NCBI GenBank assembly: GCA_017628775.1
Contig: JAGBYN010000130.1
Location: forward strand, 1 to 19,499
DNA: 19,499 nt
Reading direction: 5' to 3'
Source of the DNA: Bacteroidaceae bacterium
Lineage (GTDB): Bacteria; Bacteroidota; Bacteroidia; Bacteroidales; Bacteroidaceae
The notes below the pieces were generated by a model. The model was given only the letters and a program-made list of their open reading frames with translations. It ran no database searches and was not told where the DNA came from. Positions 10,955-19,499 of the stretch are shown here, piece after piece. Each line of letters starts with the position of its first letter. Position 1 is the first letter of the stretch. The position numbers and the translations under genes are program-made.

Positions 10955-11491
10955 ATGGACATGGGAAGTGTTTCTAAAAGGTATGCTAAAGCGTTGTATA
11001 AATTTGCCGTAGTTAATGCTGAAGATGCCATCGTGTATCGTGAACTCCAAAACATTATACAAGTTTATCTGGCTTACAAGAAGTTTCAGGAAATTATAAT
11101 AAATCCTCTTGTTAAGGTCGAGGTAAAGAAGCAATTAATTTTCACGGCATTAGGTGATAATCATAAGGTTTCCAAATCGTTAACTCGCTTTGTCGAATTT
11201 ATTATTCAACAAAAGCGATGCGACAAATTGATTTACATGGCTTATTCATACGTTTCAATTTATCAAAAGGAGCACAATGTGATACAGAGTAATTTTATCG
11301 TACCTGTAGCTGTTGATGCTTCAGTTATTGAGCAAATGAAATCTTTGGTGCAAAGGTATTTAGACGGTCATGTTGATTTTAATGTCAAGATTGAACCTTC
11401 CATTATCGGTGGGTTTATCTTGGAATTCGATAGTTACCGTTTGGATGCTTCTGTGAAATCACAATTACAACGCTTAAAGCAAGGACTTTAG
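10955..11491 (+). CDS. atpH: ATP synthase F1 subunit delta
   Basis: Subunit delta (OSCP type) ties the peripheral stalk to the top of F1. The 178-residue protein begins with the typical SKRYAKALYKFA and has a helical N-terminal domain. Its C-terminal domain carries IEPSIIGGFILEFDSYRLDASVKSQLQRL, with the GG motif followed by a short helix, as in the family. The start may be the ATG at 10955 or the one at 10961; both lie before the conserved SKRYA. It closes the tightly packed first part of the operon; a 132-nt spacer follows before atpA. Confidence 0.93.
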   Translation: MDMGSVSKRYAKALYKFAVVNAEDAIVYRELQNIIQVYLAYKKFQEIIINPLVKVEVKKQLIFTALGDNHKVSKSLTRFVEFIIQQKRCDKLIYMAYSYVSIYQKEHNVIQSNFIVPVAVDASVIEQMKSLVQRYLDGHVDFNVKIEPSIIGGFILEFDSYRLDASVKSQLQRLKQGL

Positions 11492-11499
11492 TTTATTAC

Positions 11500-11598
11500 A
11501 TAGCCGCATTAGTTCGGTTTATATTCCGTATTACCTTGTGGCTATTGATAAAGTTTTGTAATCGCTATGTTTTGATTAATTTTTATTTAAACATAGTG
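11500..11598 (+). promoter_or_regulatory. Structured spacer between atpH and atpA with possible internal promoter
   Basis: Two inverted repeats fill this spacer. ATAGCCGCA (11500-11508) pairs with TGTGGCTAT (11537-11545), and CGCTATGTTT (11563-11572) with AAACATAGTG (11589-11598), each with one G-U. TTG at 11545-11547, 18 bases before TATGTTTTG at 11566-11574, resembles the Bacteroidetes -33/-7 pair with one extra T. It could be a weak internal promoter or an RNA processing site. Confidence 0.35.
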
Positions 11599-11623
11599 AT
11601 GGTTAATATAAAGAAATTATTTT

Positions 11624-13201
11624 ATGTCAAATACGATTAAACCCAATGAGATATCAGAGGTTTTGGTGAAACAACTTCAAAACATCAATCTTGATATTCA
11701 GTTAGAAGAAGTTGGGGTGGTACTTTCTGTTGGAGACGGTGTAGTTCGTATTTATGGTTTGAATAATGTAACCGAAAACGAACTCATTGAATTTGAAAAC
11801 GGGGTGATGGGCGTGGCGATGAACCTTGAGGAGGACAACGTCGGCGCCGTATTGCTCGGAAAGTCTGAAGGTATTAAAGAAGGTCAAAGCGTGACTCGAA
11901 CGGGCAAGATCGCCTCTATTGAAGTATCAATGGAGATGCTCGGACGTGTAATAAATCCCCTCGGTGTACCGCTTGATGGCGGACAATCTATTAAGGGCGA
12001 AAAACTTCTTATGCCTTTGGATCGTAAGGCACCAGGCGTAATTTATCGTCAGCCCGTTAATGAAGCTTTGCAAACAGGTATCAAGGCAGTTGATTCAATG
12101 ATTCCCATTGGACGTGGGCAGCGTGAACTTATCATTGGTGACCGTCAAACAGGCAAAACTGCCATTGCCATCGACACCATCATCAATCAGCGTGATGCTT
12201 ATGAAGCAGGCAACCCTGTTTATTGCATTTATGTGGCGATTGGTCAAAAGGCGTCAACCGTTGCTAATATAGTCAATACATTGAAAGAAGCTGGTGCAAT
12301 GCCATATACTATTGTTGTTACAGCTTCGGCTTCTGAACCAGCTGCACTTCAATACTTTGCCCCTATGGCAGGTGCTGCAATAGGTGAATTCTTCCGTGAT
12401 CAAGGTATGCATGCTCTCGTGGTATATGATGACCTTTCAAAACAGGCCGTGGCATACCGAGAAGTATCGCTCATCCTGCGTCGTCCTTCTGGACGTGAAG
12501 CTTATCCTGGTGATGTGTTCTATCTCCACTCACGTCTTCTTGAACGCGCAGCAAAGATCAATAATCAGCAGGAAGTGGCTCAGCAGATGAACGACTTGCC
12601 CGAGTGCCTTAAAGGCAAAGTAAAGGGTGGTGGGTCACTTACTGCTCTCCCTATTATTGAAACACAGGCAGGTGACGTTTCGGCCTATATCCCTACTAAC
12701 GTTATCTCAATCACTGACGGCCAAATCTATCTCGACACAAATCTCTTTAACCAAGGTTTCCGACCTGCAATTGATGTTGGTATCTCCGTGAGTCGTGTAG
12801 GTGGTGCGGCACAGATTAAGTCAATGAAGAAAATTGCAGGTACGTTGAAAATAGATCAAGCACAATATCGCGAACTTGAAGCCTTTTCTAAGTTCTCAAG
12901 CGATATGGATGCTGTCACTGCTATGACCATTGACCGCGGACGTAAGAATAATCAATTGCTTATTCAAAATCAATATAGTCCTATGCCTGTTGGTGAACAA
13001 GTTGCTATTCTCTATTGCGGCACTAAGGGACTGTTGAAAGATGTGAAACTCGAAAAGGTGAGAGATTTTCAAGAGCAATTCCTACAGATTTTGCGCACAA
13101 ACTATGCAGATAGTGTATTGGGTGAACTTCAAAAAGGAAACCTCACCCCAGAGATTACCGAAACGATTGAGAAAGTAGCAGCAGAAGTTGCTAAATTCTA
13201 A
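11624..13201 (+). CDS. atpA: ATP synthase F1 subunit alpha
   Basis: Alpha is the non-catalytic nucleotide-binding partner of beta. The 525-residue protein starts with [13 protein letters not shown], the delta-binding N-terminus, and has the beta-barrel motif [11 protein letters not shown], the P-loop GDRQTGKT at 172-179, [10 protein letters not shown], and [12 protein letters not shown]. Arg391 in [13 protein letters not shown] is the arginine finger that reaches into the beta active site. Length and motifs are intact. The gene is separated from its operon neighbours by two unusually long spacers (132 and 171 nt), unlike the rest of the operon. Confidence 0.97.
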   Translation: MSNTIKPNEISEVLVKQLQNINLDIQLEEVGVVLSVGDGVVRIYGLNNVTENELIEFENGVMGVAMNLEEDNVGAVLLGKSEGIKEGQSVTRTGKIASIEVSMEMLGRVINPLGVPLDGGQSIKGEKLLMPLDRKAPGVIYRQPVNEALQTGIKAVDSMIPIGRGQRELIIGDRQTGKTAIAIDTIINQRDAYEAGNPVYCIYVAIGQKASTVANIVNTLKEAGAMPYTIVVTASASEPAALQYFAPMAGAAIGEFFRDQGMHALVVYDDLSKQAVAYREVSLILRRPSGREAYPGDVFYLHSRLLERAAKINNQQEVAQQMNDLPECLKGKVKGGGSLTALPIIETQAGDVSAYIPTNVISITDGQIYLDTNLFNQGFRPAIDVGISVSRVGGAAQIKSMKKIAGTLKIDQAQYRELEAFSKFSSDMDAVTAMTIDRGRKNNQLLIQNQYSPMPVGEQVAILYCGTKGLLKDVKLEKVRDFQEQFLQILRTNYADSVLGELQKGNLTPEITETIEKVAAEVAKF

Positions 13202-13209
13202 GACAGATG

Positions 13210-13241
13210 GTGTAGAGGCTAATTTGTTTTTAGCCTCACAC
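13210..13241 (+). promoter_or_regulatory. Strong hairpin just after atpA
   Basis: GTGT-A-GAGGCTAA (13210-13222) pairs with TTAGCCTC-ACAC (13230-13241): 12 Watson-Crick pairs, one bulged A and a 7-nt loop. No T-tract follows (TTATTAAGG), so it looks more like a 3'-end stabiliser, processing site or partial terminator that lowers atpG expression relative to atpA. Confidence 0.5.
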
Positions 13242-13245
13242 TTAT

Positions 13246-13341
13246 TAAGGTTAAATAATAATTGGGGGCGTGGATAAGTAAGGTACATCTTTATGCTTTC
13301 ATTTGCTTTTTTTGCTAATTCCCCGATAACCTTATTCATCC
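13246..13341 (+). promoter_or_regulatory. Mutually exclusive pairing arms before atpG
   Basis: The segment at 13327-13341 can pair in two ways. TAACCTTA (13327-13334) matches TAAGGTTA at 13246-13253 perfectly, with GGGG (13264-13267) and CCCC (13321-13324) able to stack inside. Alternatively CCTTATTCATCC (13330-13341) matches GGATAAGTAAGG at 13272-13283 with one mismatch and one G-U. The two forms cannot coexist. Whether they act in vivo is unknown. Confidence 0.3.
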
Positions 13342-13372
13342 CTATTTCTTAACAATACTTTTTCAAAACGTT

Positions 13373-14248
13373 ATGGCAAGTCTTAAAGAGGTCAAATTAA
13401 GAATACAATCCGTTAAGAGCACCCGTAAAATCACCAGTGCTATGAAAATGGTGGCAAGTTCGAAACTCCATCACGCACAACAACGCATTGAGAATTTGCG
13501 CCCCTACGCACAGACTATATCCAGAATTTTAGCTTGTTTTAATGCTACGCTTGATGAAAATTTTACAACGCCTCTTGCCAGTGAACGTCCTGTAAAGCGC
13601 GTGTGTCTGGTGGTGTTTACCTCAAATTCAAGTTTATGTGGCGCTTTCAATAGCACCATCATTAAGAATTTAAAACATCAAGTCGAGGCTTTTGCTCATC
13701 AACAAATAGAAATTTATAAAGTCTATGCTTTTGGTAAAAAAGCCCTGGAGGCGTGCCGAAAACTTAATTTAAGTGATGTTGTTGATTGCTGCACTTTAGT
13801 GGATCACCCTAACTACGAAAGCACCGCGCAAATTGCGCACGATATTATGCATCTTTACCTCAGTAAGGATATAGATGCATGTCATGTGCTTTATCATCAT
13901 TTCAAATCAAGTGCTGTGCAGATCTATACGAACGAGCAATATCTGCCCCTTAAAACCATTGACAGTAATGCACCGCAAGCGGAGTCGGTTAATAATAATT
14001 TCTATATTGTGGAACCCTCTCCTGAAGAGGTAATGGCAGTTTTACTCCCAAAAGTTCTCAATCTTCAACTCTATACAAAATTGCTCGACTCCGTAGCTTC
14101 TGAGCATGCTGCTCGTATTATAGCCATGCAAGTGGCCACTGACAATGCTGATGAATTACTCAATCAACTTCAACTTCAGTATAATAAAGGACGTCAGGCT
14201 GCAATCACGGCTGAACTCCTTGATATCGTAGGTGGTAGTATGGCCTAA
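13373..14248 (+). CDS. atpG: ATP synthase F1 subunit gamma
   Basis: Gamma is the rotating central shaft. The 291-residue protein opens with the conserved coiled-coil helix (SLKEVKLRIQSVKSTRKITSAMKMVASSKL). It has the Rossmann-like core, with TSNSSLCGAFN where most have TSDRGLCGGFN, and ends with the conserved helix ASEHAARIIAMQVATDNADE and RQAAITAEL.DIVGG. The core motif change keeps Leu-Cys-Gly and is unlikely to matter. The ATG at 13373 gives the standard N-terminus. It is the last gene of the operon; a strong terminator lies 143 bases downstream. Confidence 0.96.
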   Translation: MASLKEVKLRIQSVKSTRKITSAMKMVASSKLHHAQQRIENLRPYAQTISRILACFNATLDENFTTPLASERPVKRVCLVVFTSNSSLCGAFNSTIIKNLKHQVEAFAHQQIEIYKVYAFGKKALEACRKLNLSDVVDCCTLVDHPNYESTAQIAHDIMHLYLSKDIDACHVLYHHFKSSAVQIYTNEQYLPLKTIDSNAPQAESVNNNFYIVEPSPEEVMAVLLPKVLNLQLYTKLLDSVASEHAARIIAMQVATDNADELLNQLQLQYNKGRQAAITAELLDIVGGSMA

Positions 14249-14390
14249 AAAAATCTATTTAGAAGTATTCTTTTGAGGATGATAGATGATGTGTTCATGC
14301 ATCATTTCTCTGTTGTTTTTACTGATATGCGCGTGTTTACATATTAACGCACTGCATCGGAGGTTAATACACAATAAGATTAATAATTTA

Positions 14391-14446
14391 AAAAAGGTAG
14401 TGACGTGCGAACACACTAAAAATGTTCAATACGTTGCTACCTTTTT
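14391..14446 (+). terminator. Intrinsic terminator of the atp operon
   Basis: AAAAAGGTAG (14391-14400) pairs perfectly with CTACCTTTTT (14437-14446). The stem goes on through two G-U pairs, ACGT/ACGT (14403-14406/14431-14434) and GAACA/TGTTC (14409-14413/14423-14427) to a 9-nt loop. The final T5 forms the U-tract, and the leading A5 makes it usable from the other strand too. It is the strongest terminator in the window. Confidence 0.88.
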
Positions 14447-14588
14447 ACTATTCAAGAAATTCAAGCTTGATCCTAATAATTGTAATTACATCTATAATCT
14501 ATAACACTTACTTTGATTTCCTGGTAGGTGGAGCTTTGGATGAGCGTTTAGCAGATAGAATTAAAGTAAAATCAAGATTTACGTTTAT

Positions 14589-14699
14589 ATGAATAATGGA
14601 ACAAAAGATGACTGCAATGACATTGACCATGGTGATTGTGACATAAATTCAGACGGAGTATTAGGATTGTGTGGTGATGTTTTTTGCCTAAAGGTCTAA
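14589..14699 (+). CDS. Doubtful 36-residue acidic, Cys-containing small ORF
   Basis: The frame encodes an acidic peptide with Cys at four positions and a segment DINSDGVLGL that resembles the DxNxDG calcium loop of EF-hand and dockerin repeats. The frame opens only nine codons upstream after a TAA, so it is not the end of a longer intact gene. There is no clear ribosome-binding site or promoter. It may be chance, a decayed dockerin-like tail or a small peptide; I do not recognise it. Confidence 0.15.
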   Translation: MNNGTKDDCNDIDHGDCDINSDGVLGLCGDVFCLKV

Positions 14700-14725
14700 A
14701 ATATTTTCTGTTTGTATCGTTTTTT

Positions 14726-14758
14726 TGCCATTTTGGCAGAAATTCTGACAAAATGGCA
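14726..14758. promoter_or_regulatory. 33-bp palindrome of four TGNCA boxes upstream of dnaK
   Basis: Four boxes, TGCCA (14726-14730), TGGCA (14734-14738), TGACA (14746-14750) and TGGCA (14754-14758), form two TGNCA-N3-TGNCA modules on either side of GAAATTC. The whole is an inverted repeat broken only by one position in each arm and the centre base. The modules are 20 bp apart, about two helical turns, as for cooperative dimers. It lies about 80 bp before the predicted dnaK start. It is not the CIRCE element of HrcA. Confidence 0.7.
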
Positions 14759-14794
14759 GTGGTTTTTCTTGCGTTTTCTTAAGTCGAAATGTTT

Positions 14795-14811
14795 TTGGCA
14801 CACTTCTTGTT
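14795..14811 (+). promoter_or_regulatory. Sigma-54-like -24/-12 promoter of dnaK
   Basis: TTGGCAC (14795-14801), five bases, then TTGTT (14807-14811) matches the RpoN consensus TTGGCAC-N5-TTGCW except for T in place of C in the -12 pair. The distance from the first G of GG to the -12 G is exactly 12. RNA would start near 14821, leaving a leader of about 69 nt. No TAnnTTTG box for the housekeeping sigma is present between 14700 and 14889. Confidence 0.5.
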
Positions 14812-14825
14812 ACTTAATAGGGTGA

Positions 14826-14841
14826 ACGCCAACTACGGCGT
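14826..14841 (+). promoter_or_regulatory. Short 5'-leader hairpin of dnaK mRNA
   Basis: ACGCC (14826-14830) and GGCGT (14837-14841) enclose a 6-nt loop a few bases from the predicted RNA start. A hairpin at the very 5' end may protect the mRNA from decay. It does not cover the start codon, so it is not an obvious RNA thermometer. Confidence 0.35.
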
Positions 14842-14889
14842 ACTTTATTATCAATTGAAATATTAACAATTAAAAATATAAAAACGATT

Positions 14890-16809
<1,920 letters not shown>

Positions 16810-16833
16810 TCTCTGATGACCAAGTATAAAGAA

Positions 16834-16871
16834 AAACAGCGTGCAACTCTCAAATGGGTTGCCCGCTGTTT
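16834..16871 (+). terminator. Intrinsic terminator of dnaK
   Basis: AAACAGCGTGCAAC (16834-16847) pairs with GTTGCCCGCTGTTT (16858-16871) with a single mismatch and a 10-nt loop, 25 bases after the stop codon. It is followed by ATTTTATG. Confidence 0.85.
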
Positions 16872-16915
16872 ATTTTATGCTTACACTTCCGAAATGAAAT
16901 TTATTCAATATAGCA

Positions 16916-17182
16916 ATGCCTTCCTCGCAAAAAGTCTACGACCTTAACCGCTTCCTTGAAGCACAGGAACGCGACTACGCCACCGCCCTCCAGGAAATGC
17001 AGAACGGCAGAAAGGTGAGCCACTGGATTTTGTACATATTCCCTCAACGCAAGGGACTTGGACACAGTTACAACTCTCAATTCTACGCACTGGATGGCGT
17101 TGACGAAGCTCGCACCTACCAGGAGCCCCCCATCCTGGGCGAACGCTTTTTTCTAAATAATCCACCCTTCGCACAACACTAA
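16916..17182 (+). CDS. DUF1810 family protein, C-terminally truncated
   Basis: Residues 8-77 match the first half of the DUF1810 family, whose members I recall as about 140 residues: YDLNRFLEAQ, NGRKVSHWILYIFPQ.KGLGHS, SQFYAL, DEARTYQ and ILGER. After LGER the family would continue with a second helical half. Here the frame instead runs 11 unrelated residues past a T6 tract (17147-17152) to a stop. Neither other frame after the tract carries the missing half; both stop at once. The gene therefore looks truncated by deletion or replacement and is probably a remnant. The function of the family is not established. It lies 44 bases after the dnaK terminator. Confidence 0.7.
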   Translation: MPSSQKVYDLNRFLEAQERDYATALQEMQNGRKVSHWILYIFPQRKGLGHSYNSQFYALDGVDEARTYQEPPILGERFFLNNPPFAQH

Positions 17183-17197
17183 CCCACAAGAAAATCC

Positions 17198-17205
17198 TAA
17201 CTTTG
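17198..17205 (+). promoter_or_regulatory. Bacteroidetes-type -7 box before the 714-residue gene
   Basis: TAACTTTG is an exact TAnnTTTG match, 84 bases before the ATG at 17289. No TTTG is found at the -33 spacing. A weaker alternative, TATACTTG at 17235-17242 (one mismatch), is nearer to the gene. Confidence 0.35.
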
Positions 17206-17218
17206 GGGGAGCAAATCT

Positions 17219-17254
17219 AAAAGGCGGTGCTTCGTATACTTGCGACCACCTTTT
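17219..17254 (+). terminator. Hairpin in the leader before the 714-residue gene
   Basis: AAAAGGCGGT (17219-17228) pairs with ACCACCTTTT (17245-17254) with one mismatch and a 16-nt loop, ending in T4. It looks like an intrinsic terminator for the DUF1810 remnant. If transcription starts at the 17198 box it would instead sit in the leader, where it could attenuate. Confidence 0.45.
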
Positions 17255-17288
17255 ATACAACCACAAAAACACTTTAGCTGCACCACTT

Positions 17289-19433
17289 ATGACTACAGAG
17301 AGAGACGAACGCGTTATTCATCAGCTCCTCCAATTAGCGAATGATTTCTGTTACATTCCTCACGCCGACGTCAAACTCGGGCAGAAATTATTGACGCTTC
17401 TTCCAGAACTCAATGAACTCATGATTGTCTCGTTAGACACTTGGTTTGACACGGAGGGAAAAGAATTTTCTGAGGAGCACCGCCGCAAGACCGCCCTACG
17501 CTTTTGCCTGACGTTGGGAGTGGGTGCTGCATGGTTTTTCATTCAGCAGAAGGAACCGATTGACGCGCGCTCGCTGTTCGACCTCATGGCTGCGCCCCGC
17601 GGAGAGGATGCTATGGATGAATATATCGAAGATGCCGTAGGCCTTTGGTTTACGGGCGATTCCGACAAGCATTCTCAATGGTTGGTACTTTGCTACTGTT
17701 GTTACGATCTCGCGTGTGAGCATTACGACCTTTCAGTGGCAGAGGAGAAATTTCAAGCCTGCCTCTCTGCCATGTATGTGGGAGCACTGATTGTTTTTGG
17801 AATGATCAGAAAGAACTGCACCAAGACTAAATATGAGGGAGACTTCTCGTGGGGAAAGGACATTTGGAGTGGCATCATTAAAGACAAGCGCCAGTCTGCA
17901 CAGGCGATGTTGGAAAAGTGGACCATCAAGTGCTTAAAGACAGGTCTCCCCATCGGGGGCAACTTAGTCTCACTCCCCAAGGTAGATTCTCATGAGCATC
18001 AAGTGGAGTGTTACCACCAGCTCACACTCGATGGAGACCCAGCCATTCAAGTCATTTTCCACATTGACGAAAGCGTGCCCCGTTTGGTCAGCATTATGCC
18101 GCGCATTGACTCTTCGCGCACGCACTACCTTTGTGTGGACAAGGTGTTTGAACACGAAGGAGGGGCGGAAGCAACCATCCGCGCTCACTTCTTGGACGAT
18201 CCTTCTACGCTGGTTACATTTTATGACACGGAGTATCTGAAAAACCGCGACCAGTATTTCGAAGGACAGTGTTACGTGTTCGACCTCTACGCCGTCGCCT
18301 ACAACGCGTCCCTCGTTTCACCGTCAGGCCGTACTCCCCACCTGGAGGGCGAACAACCGCTTCACTCATTCCTGCAAATTGATAGTCCGCACCCCGAAAT
18401 CTGCCGTTTCAGAGCACCCATCCAAGCGACTTACAACGAGTTTGACTTCAGCGAACCGTCGTTCTACGAAGTGGAAGTGGGCATTCCTTACCGCAATTTC
18501 CGCCACGGCAAGAAGCACGACCTCTCTGTGTACATCCCAACGTTTCAAATTTCTGATGGCGAGCAGCGCCTGACTCCAGGAACCGCCATTGAGGGCACAC
18601 TGATCATGATGGGAAAGATGCGCGTGCAAGTCAATTTCAACGAGCGTCCCTGCACAGAAGTGCGCTCCTTCACTCCGCTTACGCAGCGAGGAGCGCCCCG
18701 ACGTTTCACACACAAGTGTAAGGCGGAAGACGTGGGACTGGAGATGAACGAAGCCGAGCGCTTTGCTTTTGCCAAGAAGGTGATGAAGCAATTCTTGGGA
18801 CCTGAGATTGAGCCGTCGCACGAAGCTGACGGTCCCGACTTTATGGCAACGCGCCACCGCTGTATGTGGATAAAGACGGACGAAAACTATACTGCCGTAG
18901 AGCGCTTTAGGACGGAAGACATCACTCCGGGGTTGGAGCACTATTACCAAACGGGCCACCTTCCCGTCATGGTTTATGTCTCGCTTTATGATGAGCAGGG
19001 CAACCCGTGTCGCTGGCTGAAAGGAGGTTCCTACACGGCGCAGTTGCATTACGGTTCAATGCTTCCCGGACAACGTATGCAACCACGCGAAGCATACAAG
19101 CATGGGATGCTCACACAAATCCTTTTCGAGGCCTTCCAAAGCCTACACATCTTCCCGCTCAGTCAAGTCATTCACAAAAACCTCCATTACACCTCGCCCA
19201 ACCTCGCCGACCCCATCATCACCCGCGAGGAATTCTTAATCCATATCCAAGGGGTGTTTGACGCCAACCGCTACTCGCCCGAGGGTCGTATGCAGGTTTC
19301 ACTTCTCGTGGACGAAAACACGGGTTCCCCCTACCTGAAGTTGACCTACCCCGAAGGTTTCATTGACCGTATGGACATGGAGTCGCAACACAACCTCATC
19401 ACGGAAATCCGTATCAGCAATGTGAAGCGGTGA
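17289..19433 (+). CDS. Large protein of unknown function, possible NTF2-like C-terminal domain
   Basis: I do not recognise this 714-residue protein. Residues about 1-225 are mainly helical with several Cys and Trp residues (WLVLCYCCYDLACEHYD). Residues about 230-470 look beta-rich, with segments such as LVTFYDTEYLKNRDQYFEGQ and FYEVEVGIPYRNFRHGKKHD that suggest repeated barrel-like units. Residues about 590-714 (HIFPLSQVIHKNLHYTSP..., then REEFLIHIQGVF) resemble NTF2/SnoaL-like domains by pattern only. There is no signal peptide or membrane helix, so it is probably cytosolic. It is a single gene with its own leader, and nothing beside it hints at its role. Local GC is near 50 per cent, above the atp region. 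The ATG at 17289 is the only good start. Confidence 0.6.
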   Translation: MTTERDERVIHQLLQLANDFCYIPHADVKLGQKLLTLLPELNELMIVSLDTWFDTEGKEFSEEHRRKTALRFCLTLGVGAAWFFIQQKEPIDARSLFDLMAAPRGEDAMDEYIEDAVGLWFTGDSDKHSQWLVLCYCCYDLACEHYDLSVAEEKFQACLSAMYVGALIVFGMIRKNCTKTKYEGDFSWGKDIWSGIIKDKRQSAQAMLEKWTIKCLKTGLPIGGNLVSLPKVDSHEHQVECYHQLTLDGDPAIQVIFHIDESVPRLVSIMPRIDSSRTHYLCVDKVFEHEGGAEATIRAHFLDDPSTLVTFYDTEYLKNRDQYFEGQCYVFDLYAVAYNASLVSPSGRTPHLEGEQPLHSFLQIDSPHPEICRFRAPIQATYNEFDFSEPSFYEVEVGIPYRNFRHGKKHDLSVYIPTFQISDGEQRLTPGTAIEGTLIMMGKMRVQVNFNERPCTEVRSFTPLTQRGAPRRFTHKCKAEDVGLEMNEAERFAFAKKVMKQFLGPEIEPSHEADGPDFMATRHRCMWIKTDENYTAVERFRTEDITPGLEHYYQTGHLPVMVYVSLYDEQGNPCRWLKGGSYTAQLHYGSMLPGQRMQPREAYKHGMLTQILFEAFQSLHIFPLSQVIHKNLHYTSPNLADPIITREEFLIHIQGVFDANRYSPEGRMQVSLLVDENTGSPYLKLTYPEGFIDRMDMESQHNLITEIRISNVKR

Positions 19434-19499
19434 GAGTGAATCCGCAACAAGGTTCCGCCCTGGGTGAGTACGCCTTTGCTTGCCCCTCGCTCCCTTTAA

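Larger units (their letters stand above)
14249..14889 (+). other. 641-nt gap between atpG and dnaK
   Basis: The gap holds the atp terminator (14391-14446) and, in its last 165 bases, the dnaK control region. I see no convincing protein gene. A 72-codon frame at 14286-14504 runs straight through the terminator and is rejected. A 36-codon frame at 14589-14699 is listed with low confidence. An unstarted frame through about 14512-14588 spells a protein-like DFLVGGALDERLADRIK and could be the end of a decayed gene. Confidence 0.6.

Noticed and set aside
14286..14504. 72-codon open frame after atpG with a hydrophobic N-terminus
   Set aside because: It contains the whole of the strong terminator at 14391-14446, has no promoter box of its own and no recognisable family. 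The hydrophobic start could arise by chance in T-rich DNA.
14726..14758. CIRCE element for HrcA upstream of dnaK
   Set aside because: The palindrome has TGNCA boxes and a 7-bp centre, not the TTAGCACTC-N9-GAGTGCTAA form.
17147..17160. Simple frameshift in the T6 tract as the cause of the short DUF1810 gene
   Set aside because: Adding or removing one T leads to an immediate stop and does not restore the missing half, so a single slip does not explain it.
18366..19049. 227-codon open frame on the minus strand inside the 714-residue gene
   Set aside because: It lies wholly within a longer, coherent plus-strand gene and has no family features; it is a product of the higher GC content there.

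Overview
The window reads as chromosomal DNA of a Bacteroidales bacterium, most likely Prevotella-like. Three things point there: the ATP synthase gene order (beta and epsilon first, then a small membrane protein, a, c, b, delta, alpha, gamma), the local order DUF1599 - MauE/DoxX protein - tpiA - SPOR protein - folE, and promoter-like TAnnTTTG boxes with A/T-rich leaders in place of strong Shine-Dalgarno sites. The family is inferred from layout and protein style; the genus cannot be fixed from the sequence alone. Every gene I accept is on the + strand.

Layout. (1) 3-1112: the 3' part of a PLP-dependent aminotransferase, cut by the window edge and followed by a long hairpin. (2) 1349-5202: a housekeeping cluster of a duplicated DUF1599 protein overlapping a MauE/DoxX membrane protein, then triosephosphate isomerase, a second long hairpin, a secreted SPOR protein and GTP cyclohydrolase I. 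(3) 5414-14248: an NhaD-type Na+/H+ antiporter followed within about 40 bases by a complete F1Fo ATP synthase operon. Epsilon is the short form without the C-terminal helices, subunit a has a long N-terminal extension, and subunit c lacks the Na+-binding residues, so proton coupling is predicted. Most genes in the operon are tightly packed, but the spacers before atpA (132 nt) and atpG (171 nt) are long and rich in inverted repeats. (4) 14249-14889: a 641-nt gap with a strong intrinsic terminator, no convincing gene, and an unusual dnaK control region. (5) 14890-16809: dnaK with its own terminator. (6) 16916-19433: a DUF1810 protein lacking roughly its second half and a 714-residue protein of unknown function.

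How it fits together. The antiporter and ATP synthase are plausibly co-transcribed and both act on the transmembrane ion gradient. TpiA and FolE are core glycolysis and pterin synthesis. The most interesting signals are at dnaK. A sigma-54-like -24/-12 element lies downstream of a 33-bp palindrome made of four TGNCA boxes, where an enhancer-binding activator would sit. Inside dnaK, glutamine codons switch abruptly from all CAA (9 of 9) to all CAG (15 of 15), which suggests a mosaic gene or a sharp change in selection. I found no CRISPR array, tRNA, rRNA or insertion sequence.
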